Notes under the pieces: generated by a model
What the model was told of the DNA's origin: nothing
The model's input: only the letters and a program-made list of their open reading frames with translations
Database searches by the model: none
Source: Cliona cf. orientalis
Taxonomy: Eukaryota > Porifera > Demospongiae > Clionaida > Clionaidae
NCBI GenBank assembly: GCA_963930775.1
Contig: OZ005702.1
Location: 4,898,001 to 4,962,000, forward strand
Direction of reading: 5' to 3'
DNA: 64,000 nucleotides
In this document: positions 47,224 to 57,300 of the stretch, one piece after another
Layout of the letters: every line of letters starts with the position of its first letter
Numbering within the stretch: the first letter of the stretch is position 1
Made by a program: the position numbers and the translations under genes

Positions 47224-48492
47224 TTATGCACCTATTAATGTCAATGTGTTTATCGAGTGGCATGTGGGAGACATAACTTCTAAGGCTGCTTTTTCCACTT
47301 GAAAAAATTACACGTTGATTTATCTTTCAGTGGTTACTTCAGTGGTGCCCAGTTCTTCCAAGATGGGCGGACTGAGCAGAAGACTGCTGCCTGCTGCTGG
47401 GGGTATGTACATCATCATGGGGTTCCTCTGGCTCATCGGAATATCAGTCCTCATAGTGGCCATTGTAATGGTGAGGATTGCAATTAGATTTAGTAATGAT
47501 AATATGCGTGTATTGATAGCTTAGGATGTGGGTTATGAACCAAACTTGAACTACTTATAATATATGCATACTGTATTTACAAGGTAGTGAGTTCTGAGAT
47601 TTTCTAGCGTGAAGTGTAATACACCATATCACTGCCTTTGATTTGATCACACCCTTACAAGCACTACCAAGATTACAGAAAACCGCCTTAATAGTGCAAT
47701 GCTTACTTTTTGTTTTTGCAAGGAATACGATTAAATTTTGATATAATTTTGCTACTCTTATGCTAAATTTCGCTCCACCTTATCTCTCTATTTGTCCACC
47801 CCCCTTTTTTCTTCAGATCCATCGGTACTACCGTTCATCTGGCCACACCATCAACAGTGCCATGGAGGAAGAGGTGAGTGGAGCAGCCAAGAACAAGTAT
47901 GTGCGTGGAGCGGTCAAGTCTAGCGTCATGGCTGGGGTATCAGCAGCTTATGACAGCAAGTAACTCTCCTATTGTTGGTCTAGTGTGCTTACTCTATTTC
48001 TGGTGTTTTATTTTGAAGCTGTCTACATAAGTAAAGAGATGTTCCTTTAGAGTGTTTAATTTTTGATTCCACCTTGTTATTTGTACTGATGCATGCATGT
48101 CTGGTGTTGAAAGAAAGATCTTATCTTGTGTGTTCATTCTAACGTCAACTATTGGCATACTTTTGAAAATTAAACGTCCACTAAACAGTGTGGAAATTCT
48201 TCCCTGAAAAGTGCTCCCCAATATACATCCCAATGCATGCAAGCTTCTTTTTAGCCTAGATAGCATGCATGTTATACTGATGTGCATAATGGATCCGGAT
48301 CCGGATGACAGATATTTCGGAATGGATCGAGCAAGGAATGGAACCAGATCCCCGCAGCTAGCGGATGTTGTCCAATCACGTGATTAAATCATCAATTCCT
48401 ACAACAAGTACAAGCGATCTTGTTGGTATAGCGAGTGAAAAAGAACTTTCCTGTTTGAAGATTAATGCTCACTACCAGGTCCACCACTAAAG

Positions 48493-48796
48493 ATGGCTTC
48501 TATAAATCAATCGCCTGAAGTCAAATCGATCTTAAAACAAATTCCCGATCTCACAACAACGTTGTCGAATGATCCACTGGGCGTGGCAGGGATACTGCTC
48601 AGCAAAGAACTGATTTGTGAAGAAGTTTACTCTGAAATGTTGATAGATTCTTACACTCCAGCAAAGAAAGCAGCCATTCTGGTCAGAGCAGTGAGGAATA
48701 CGATTGAAATAGCTCCAGCCAAGTTTCTCGAGATTCTATCAGAGCAGCAGGTCTGTGCTAAAGAGGTGGTGGAGAGACTGCGCTCTACCTACCAAA
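48493..48796 (+). CDS. CARD-like first exon of NLR3
   Basis: The ATG at 48493 (AAAGATGG) encodes about 101 residues with the same death-fold pattern as the NLR2 exon: TTLSNDPLGVAGILLSKE, SYTPAKKAAILVRAV and KFLEILSEQQVC, ending in an amphipathic VERLRSTY helix. The donor is GTGAGTTG. The exit phase is 1, so it joins in frame to 54311 with AGT at the junction. The shared 5' leader (AAAAAGAACT, TCCTGTT, GAAGAT) supports a common promoter with NLR2. CARD rather than DED or PYD is my best reading; a profile search would settle it. Confidence 0.7.
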
Positions 48797-49093
48797 GTGA
48801 GTTGACTTCACTGGAACATGATTAGACATGTCAGAGCAGAGGGGGGGCTTAGATTCAAGGAGTGGGAGGGGCTGATCTTTAACTTGGGGAGTGGCAAGAA
48901 TTTGTGCATTTATTTAACATTCCTAATGTCATTATGACGTACGGAATTTAGATTTGAGACGCCCCTTAGGCCACTCCAATTTGATGTATTGTTTCACGAG
49001 TACGGCGACTCAATATTTTGCCAATTTGATTCATAAATGTAAATTTGTGGGTGTGGTTTTAAAGTGCGCATGCGCATTTGCTGCCATATACAG

Positions 49094-49427
49094 GTACTTA
49101 GCTGCACCTCGTGATAGCTACAATTTTCATGTAAATTCTTGTGGGAGTCAGCTGTGGATCAGTGCTGAAGTAAAGCAGAGCCCCGGGAGTGTTGTGCTGG
49201 TTTCATCTGCCGTTTTGCCAGCCACAGTCGAGGATACTTTGTTGCACAAAGTCAGAAATAATGAAATTCCTAATTCTTATAATGATATTCATAACTTTTT
49301 AATGATATTCATACATGACATTTACAAATTTATTCCTACCTACCGACTCACTCTTTCTGGCTATCCTACTCGTGAAACAATACATCAAATAGGAGTGGCC
49401 TTAGCACATATGCTAAATGCACCATAA
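49094..49427 (+). CDS. Possible terminal exon of unknown product
   Basis: After the acceptor-like CATATACAG, an open frame of about 110 residues runs to TAA at 49425, with a polyadenylation-like AATAAA at 49451. It contains SCGSQLWISAEVKQSPGSV and a later IHDIYKFIPTYRLTLSGY stretch, but I recognise no domain. It is absent from units 1 and 2. It may belong to a transposon or be an alternative end of the NLR3 transcript. Confidence 0.25.
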
Positions 49428-49567
49428 ATCTTGAAAGTTTTGTGTATAAATAAATTCTTCGCTTTTGTTGCCTATTTCCACATACCAAATTTTTTCCAAT
49501 GTGTGATTATTTAATTACTGTAGGCAAGACAGATACCATTTAAATTAGTTGTATACTATACATGTAT

Positions 49568-49914
49568 TAGCCTCGTCCCCAGGCTCTCTTGGGGGAGGGG
49601 AAAAGCGAGCCTGGTAATGGCTGCATGCGCATGCGCCAAAGTCTCCGTATACTATCTGTGGACTATTTGATCGTATACTACTAGTCAAGCTCGAAAGTCG
49701 CCAAGCACTCGAAAAATATCTTTCCATCGGCTAGTGGTGTCTAGGAAACTTAAATGAGGTAAATCACTCAAACGTTGATTTATATCCCCTCGAAAGGCCG
49801 TTCTGTTGTGAAAACTAGCTTACCATGTTTTGTTGGTAAGGGTTCACGCATGCACATGCAGTCGTTACCAGACTCTCTTTTTCCCTCCCCCAAGAGAGCC
49901 TGGGGACGAGGCTA
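49568..49914. mobile_element. MITE with TAGCCTCGTCCCC ends and 9-bp duplication
   Basis: The inverted repeats of about 55 bp begin TAGCCTCGTCCCCAGGCTCT at each end and continue through TGGGGGAGGG. The 9-bp text TACATGTAT flanks both ends (49559-49567 and 49915-49923). The terminus resembles that of the 6.1-kb transposon at 9566 (TAGTCTGGTCCCAGACCCTT), and both have 9-bp duplications. It is about 347 bp and non-coding, so it could be a non-autonomous partner. Confidence 0.8.
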
Positions 49915-50169
49915 TACATGTATGTATATGCGAGTGAAGGGGCTGTAGTCCAGGTATAGTGAAAGCAGGGTAACGTTAGTAATCTATCATAATAATATGA
50001 CTTAATATTAATTATATAAATACGTGGTATCAGTTCTGTCTTTAAGCGCTTATCTTGCACCTATTGACTGACAATGAATACAAGAAAGAGAAAAGTGGCA
50101 CACTGCCTATACAGGTTATTCCAAGGCGTTGTTGTTTTCGAGCTGCTACTAAGTACATGATATGTAGGC

Positions 50170-50252
50170 AGGGTTGTATACAGGAATTTTTCTGGGGGGA
50201 GGGGGGATCTCACGTTTGTACAGCGCATTATGCTCGTGGAGGGTAACATATT
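50170..50252. mobile_element. Abutting ends of two MITE families
   Basis: One end of the GGGTTGCATACAG element (50170-50215, with its G-rich part and CTCACG text) runs directly into one decayed end of the TATGTGACCCTCC family (inverse, 50223-50252, ending GGGTAACATA). The opposite ends are absent. Confidence 0.55.
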
Positions 50253-51419
50253 AGAGCAGGGGGGCTAGATTCAAAGAGTGGGTGGGGCTGATCTTTGGGG
50301 GGGGGGAGGGGTGCGTAACTAAAACTTTTGTTAATTTTTTAACTGTATATAATTGTTTAACCGTTGTAGGCAGAATAGATACCTAACTAGAGCTCTACAG
50401 AGCACATACCCCGTGCACTGCAGCGTCGATGCGAGACAGCTCAAACTCCATGCATCAGCGGCCACCTGCAGTCTGTTTTGACGACCTTTACCTATAAATC
50501 GTGCCAGGTTGTGCGCATGAGCAGAAAGCACATGGTGGGTAGTGTTGAAAGGCGTGGCCAACAAAATGCAGTATTTGCGATGTTCATGGACCTTACCAAA
50601 CGATTCGAAGCATAATGAAGCCAGTTTTTCGACGATATCGACGGATATGCTATACTTACGAGTCGCTCAGGTTCCCAGATCTCCAGATCTGGCGATTTTT
50701 GTGCTAACGATAGACGACGACGACGACAGACAAAACGGATTGCTTTACCCCTTGCGCTTGCGTGTGGGGTAATTAGTAGTTAAACTACATGTACATGTAT
50801 ACGTGAGGGCAGGGGCTGCACTCCAGCTATAGTGGTTGGCAGGGTTAGTCTTATCACGTAACTTAATCTTAATTTTACTGCTATAGGCACACATGCATTA
50901 TGTTTAGTTGGTGAGTTTTTAATTTGGTGATCTATACTGAAATTAAAACCTAACCAAAGTTTCCTGCTATACGGTTAAGTAGCTAAGTGATATCAGTTCT
51001 GCAGTCTTTAAGCGCTATCTTGCACCTATCAACTGAAAAGGAATACAAGAAAGAGAAAAGTTGCGTGCTGCCTATAGACCCATTGCATGTACAAGGAAAA
51101 TCCATGAAACCGTGACTCCGTAAATTGTCCTCCATGGCAATGGCCACCATATCATGTTGGAGTACAAGCGTCTATGTAAACTTGTACTAGCGAGCGCTAA
51201 ATGGTGCTATTGCTCTATCGTTGTGCATGGACGCCAACAAACTAAATGATATTTTGAAGCACACTGTGGTTAGTCTAACATACTGCAACCACAAGAAAAA
51301 CAGAAGCTTCTTTGCAAACTACTGGCAAAGACAGTCTCTGTACATTTTCGCCGTAGAAAACGGCTCCAGTTGTCCTCCAGGGTGGCCCACTGCGTGCGCC
51401 CTGTGATGTCACATGCAAT

Positions 51420-52170
51420 GGGTCTATACAGGTAGGGAGGAGGTAGTTACTCAAAAGGTGTTGTATCCAAGTTCTAGGCTATCACCTGCATGTATGTCTG
51501 GAGCTCTGAGGGATAGTTTTGGAGAGGTACTGACATGTGAAAAAAAGCATGACAATGCCTCTAATAGTTACACCGTAGCTGTGATTAAGAAGTCCATCCC
51601 AGATAATAAAAATAATCACAAATAGATCAAGACATCTCTGAAGATCAAATCAATAATAGAATCATCACTTCAATACACAACTGGGTGTCAAGGTTATAGA
51701 CAGCTATGTTATTCATGAGCTTGCATGTATGCTAGTTAATGAATATTAATTTTATGAATGGACTCACAGCAGGATGATCTTGATTGACATGCTAGTGTAC
51801 ATGCATACATGTAGTCAATAGTCACATGATCGAATAACTCACGATATTATTGCAATGAGATTTGAGAATATATACGTTTTGAGTTAACTGAAGAACCTCA
51901 AGTCCAAAGTAACATGCACCCTCACTACTGACCACCGACAACCACAAGGATTTGGCCACAACATTCTGGACAATCTGATGCGAAGACTGCTGAGATATTA
52001 TTATATTATAGCTTGGAGAAGAGTACCACCATGCAGTAGTATAATAATAATATTATTATTGTTTGCTAGATTAAGTAGTATAATTTGAATAATGATTGCA
52101 AGATGATAAATAATTTGTGTTCAGCAATGTACTGTACAAACAGCTCTGTAGACTAGCAGACTCACACTGA
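51420..52170 (+). repeat. Upstream segment shared by the NLR units, copy 3
   Basis: Collinear with 17330-18060. The HIRAN-like relic frame is better kept here (FGEVLTCEKKHDNASNSYTV near 51505) but stops soon after. The downstream part shares the CAGACTCACACTGAGATTAA text with units 1 and 2. Confidence 0.5.
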
Positions 52171-52174
52171 GATT

Positions 52175-52225
<51 letters not shown>
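52175..52225 (+). repeat. (TA)n microsatellite
   Basis: A roughly 50-bp TA repeat with one interruption lies at the end of the shared upstream segment of unit 3. The following 52226-53655 holds no recognised gene. Around 53110-53235 there is an inverted relative of the decayed repeat at 3000-3500. Confidence 0.85.
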
Positions 52226-52227
<2 letters not shown>

Positions 52228-53655
52228 ACTCTCTTAAAGCATAGAAGAAGCTTTATTTCTTCAATAGTACTGATGTCTTCATTCTTGAGATATGCCATGG
52301 AGATGATCACCATGCACCAACTTAACTGTCACAGCAATGGCACAGTGACTAGTTCAATTTTAGCTTTCTGGACAACCTGATGCAAAAGGTTGGAGCCAAG
52401 TTATACTATGGAGATCATGATCACATGGACTATTTGATCTCGAGAGTTGCCCATTGTAATATCCTTGGCTAGATTCCTTACTCGTGTTGAATGCATCAAC
52501 TTGCAAAATGTAGACCATGCAGGACCATGCCATTCAGAGTCATGTGACATCATGATTATTGAGTATAATATAGTGGGAGGTGTGATTACAATATTCGAAT
52601 TTAACAAAAAAAATAGTTCAGTCTTTTATTCCCCTATAATGCAGCATATGTGCTGCAGGGCTGCAGTGTATTACCATGCTAGCAGCTACCTTGCCAATTT
52701 ATAATATACATCTCAAATGGGGTGTCATGGGATTCCCTATGGTATTTTCAAGAATCTGGCTTAATCTTTCCTTCTTCAAAGTTCCGGTGATATTTACTGA
52801 CCTAGCTCTGCCTTCACTTCTTGATGAGCTATAAAGGAGACAGCTCTTTTGAACAAGACTAGACTATATATAAGTGAGTGTAGGGACATCGACCTTCAAG
52901 GAGAGTGACTTCTTCATCAGATCACCTGTTCATTGACATTATAACATTAATTTTGGGTTCTATTCATTTTATTATGTACATAATATGTCTAGCTGTAAAT
53001 GCCATTGTAACATGACATCACGGGTATAGTCCATAATACTAGTATACTACATGTACTTATTGCTTATTTATCTGGAGTAAGGAATTCCTATCATTATCAT
53101 ACTAACTACTATTCAAATTATGACCTGGGCACTCTTTCGCGTATATATGCAATACTACATGATACCTCGAATATTGGCCCATCTCCCAATCTTGGCCCAG
53201 TGTAAGGTGCACCGCCCATGGGCCCTCTTTCGCGAGGGTACGTTATTACACTGTCTGTTCCCCTGTACTTATAAGTTCTATTTTGGTTATGCTCAATAGA
53301 TTCTGTGTCATGGTGAGTGACTAATACGTCTAAATTACCTTTCATGGGGATCATGAATAACATGTACATGCTGCCCGTGTCCATGAGCCACTTTAGGTGG
53401 GTAGGGAGAGTTCCCATGCGACAAATGAGCTTTTTAACCTATCACCCGTAGGCACCTACATGTATTAGTAAGTGGTTCTGCTTTTACTTGGATTAGGGTT
53501 CAGGGGTAGATCCAGAGGGTCCATACAACCCCCACCCCCTCCAAGAAAATGTTCCTGGCTTTATGCATCATTCTGCTGTGCTTGGCTGAACATCCAGCTT
53601 TAGCATTCCTCCCTTTAGCTACTAAACCTCGATTGGCCATAATATTAAATGTAGC

Positions 53656-54089
53656 TACCGTGTTGCCTCTAATTTAATGGACATCTCTAAACATCTGGAC
53701 ACCATTTCGAATTATTTTTTTCCTCAAATTACACCGGACAGTCAATGAAGTTTGAATTTTTTTGTTGTTCTAATTATCCGGACATCGTTGTTCTAATGCG
53801 GACAGCTCGGTTAGCGTGCTACCTATACCCATAATATCGGTGTATGAAGGAGGCGAGTTGTTCTCTTTCCCACCATGAACAGGGAGCTCCAGGTACTGTC
53901 TTCATTTTCTCAATCTCTGCAGCTGCTCGATCGCACGTCCGTTTGACCGAATGCGCATGCATGCGTGAAAGCGTGTTCTAATGCATCGGACACTTCGAAC
54001 GACAACTATTTTCGTGTGCTCTAGTTATAGCGGACATTGGCCAAAATAATTATTTTTCTGGTGTCCGTTAAATTAGAGGTAATACGGTA
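53656..54089. mobile_element. MITE, TACCGT-ended family D
   Basis: TACCGTGTTGCCTCTAATTT at 53656 is matched by the inverse of TACCGTATTACCTCTAATTT at 54089, continuing with AATGGACA on one side and AACGGACA on the other. It is 434 bp and non-coding, and its right end is 222 bp before the NLR3 main exon. Confidence 0.8.
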
Positions 54090-54310
54090 TATAAACACGA
54101 TGAAAAGTCGGGTTCCATTGAATGACTTCTCTGATTGTTGGATGCCCTGAATTAAAACCACAAAAGCAAAAAAATGAAGGTCTTTGAATTCACTAGCAAT
54201 TAAGTATATTACTTGTATGCCAACAGTGATTACCATACCCTCCTGTAAGAGCTAAGGTCATTGCGAAGTATGAAGCTTAATTTGTTTCCTTTTCAATGGT
54301 TTGGTCGTAG

Positions 54311-57300
54311 GTCAGCTGGACCAAGTTGACGACAGAGGCAGTTATGAATCAATGGACGTAGCCAGCAAAATTGAAACATTAGAAAATTGGTTTGATGATC
54401 TCCAAACTAGAATTATAAATGAATTATCTACCAAGCCGGGCATAACTGTGCAAAACTTACTGAGCAAATTAACAGGTCTACCACTGTCATTGAGGAGAGA
54501 ATATGAATCATCCATAGCAAAACGTATGCCTAGTATGCGAACTGAGACACAAGTAAATGAATTATTTATTGTTCACCTCAATCCTCTCACGTCGTTTATA
54601 GACTATGGATTAATTGAATATGTTATAAAGAAGTTTGGTAGTGATGGGTTAAAACGAGATATGCAGTTGTACTGTAGTGAAATGATATTATTCATGAAGG
54701 AGACAACAATTAAACAGTTAATAGATCATTTGCCCGGCCAAACTGAAATCCCACCCAAATTTTCTTTGATAGAAGCCAAAATTGGCCAAAATGCAAGTGA
54801 ATGCACTTTGGAACAACTTAACACAATAAGAAAAAGATTTTGCAGTGAAGTAAAACTGTCAGAGATTGTCTTTCATTTGGTGGCAGTTGTAGAATCAAAC
54901 TCCTTCATTGTTAGGTGGCTAATACCATCAACCCTTATTTCTGATGTAGTTACATCTACTAAAAATGTAAGCCAAAGCTTCTATCAGGAGTATAAAATCA
55001 TGACCCTCACTCTGGATGGAATATGGCTTTTCATAAGCGAAACTGAGATTGATGCAATGTGGTCACAGCTGCATGTGACACAAAATTTAAAGGTCAGTTC
55101 CACACCATGTACAAGCAAATTGTGTATGAACTAGAAATGGCACAGATACCAGGGCACCAATTATCATTACATATTAGGAAATCACTGCAGTGTCACCAAA
55201 GTACAAGTGACTGGTTAAGTCGTGAGCTTTTGAGTCATAAGCTTCCTGTATCTGTTGTAGACTTCAGAGTCCTTGCTGCTGCAATTGAAGGATTTGGTAG
55301 TCATTATTTAAAAAGTGTGATGAGTTCATACTCCAAGTACATATCAACCGTTTTGAAGAAACCCACTGCACAGCAGTTAATTAACTTGTCAGCTGTTCAA
55401 CTTCAGCCTTCTGAATATTCCATTGTGAAGTGTAGAATCAAGAAAAAGCCTTCACAGTACAAATTAGAAAAAGTTTTCAGTTTTCGAACCAGATTCTGTG
55501 CGATTGCTGACTTCAGTGAATTGTGTTTTGTTATGGATGAAGTTGCCACAGATATGAGTGGCTCATTCACTGTTAGCTGGCTTGTACCACCAGCCTTTGT
55601 TCCTGACATAATGAAATCTAGCAGGAATGTTGACCAAAGCTTCTACCAGGAGTATAAAATCATCTCTCTTACCCTGAATGGAATGTGGCTATATATTATG
55701 AGTAAATCTGCAACGTGGTCATGGCTGCGTGTGAGTGACACAAAATTTGATAGTGAGATTGATGCAATGTGGTTGAAGATGCATGTAGGTGACACAGAAT
55801 TTAACAATCAATTCCATATCATGCACAAGCAAATATTGTATGAGGTAGATGGAATAGGAAGATCAACAGCCACTGATAAGTTATCATCATATTTGATGGA
55901 CCAGCAACCAACCCTTCAACGAGATGTAAGTGTCAACATAAGCAAGGCAATTTTAACCCCCAACTTCCCTATATCTGTGATAGACTTCAGAATGCTTACC
56001 ATTGTAATAGAATTGTTGGGTAGTGATTGCCTGAAGAGGGTAATGGAATCGTATTGCCGCTTTATTTCAATCTTTGTAAAGCAGTCAACTTTAGAGCAGT
56101 TTGTAGACTTGTCACCCATCCAATCAAGAGTTCCTGAGAACTTCCTTGAAGCCGAGTGTATAATTAATGGTAAGCCTTTCGAATATGGATTAGAAACGCT
56201 TCTCAAATTTCAGACACAATTCTGCTCCATGGTTGATATCGACAAAGTATGTTTTATTATGGGTGAAGTACGCAAGACAATTAGTGGTTTGTTCACTGTT
56301 AGCTGGCTTATACCATCAGCTGCAGTTTTTTACATAGTGAAAGTTGCCAGAAATATTTTCCCTAGCTTTTATCAAGAGTACAAAATCACCTCCCTTACCC
56401 TGGATGGAATGTGGCTGTTCTTAAGTGAGGCTGAGATTGTTGCAATGTGGTTAAAAATGCGTGTGGGTGATACAAAATTTAATGATCGATTCCATATCAT
56501 GCACAAGCAAATATTGTATGAGCTAGATGGAATAGGAGAATCAACAGCCACTGATAATTTGTCCTCATATTTGATGGACAAGCAACCAACCCTTCAACGA
56601 GATGTAAGTGTCAACATAAGCATGGCATTTTTAAATTCCAATTTTCCTATATCTGTGATAGACTTCAGAATGCTTACCATTGTGATAGAATTGTTTGGTA
56701 GCCATTGCTTGAAGAGGGTAATGGAATCCTATTGCCGCTTTATGTCAACCTTTGTAAAGCAGTCAACTTTAGAGCAGCTTATAGACTTGTCACCCATCCA
56801 ATCAAGAGTTCCTGAACATTTCCTTGCAGCTGAGTATGGATCTTCAAAGCAGCTTATGCACTCATCACCTCTTCAGTCAAGAGTTCTTGAACATTTCCTT
56901 ACAGCTGAGTGTAAAATTAAAGGTGAGCCCTTTGAATATGGATTAGAAAAGCTTCTCGAATTTCAGACTAAATTCTGCCCCATGGTTAGTATTGACAAAG
57001 TATGTTTTGTTATGGGTGAAGTACGCAAAACAATGAGTGATTCATTCACTGTTAGCTGGCATTTACCATCAGCTGTAGTTTTTTACATAGTGAAATTTAC
57101 CAGCAAAGTTTCCCCTAGCTTTTATCAACAATACAAAATCACCTCCCTTACCCTGGATGGAATGTGGATATTTCTAAGTGATGCTGAGATTGATGTAATG
57201 TGGCATCCAAGTAATTTTAAATCTCAGTTCCTTACCATGTACAGACAAATTGTACGTGCACTGAAAGTGCAAGAGATATCAGAGAATGTGCTATCATCAT

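Larger units (their letters stand above)
44462..47963 (+). pseudogene. SCAMP2, degraded copy of SCAMP1
   Basis: All eight SCAMP1 exons have counterparts: 44462-44566, 45314-45465, 45826-45867, 46114-46300, 46480-46539, 46671-46772, 47331-47470 and 47817-47963. Splice sites are largely kept, but the frame is not. The exon at 45314 has lost one base (TCTGCCCCTCC against TCCACCCCCTCC). The exon at 46114 has an internal deletion after GCTGCACTGA and a TGG-to-TGA change (GAACAGTGA). The exon at 46480 has lost 100 nt, including a membrane segment, between two CTAT motifs. The exon at 47331 has seven extra bases in a CTGCTGCCTGCTGCTGG stretch. The product cannot be a working tetraspan SCAMP. A fragment of the 8350-type repeat sits in the intron at 45233. 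Confidence 0.9.
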
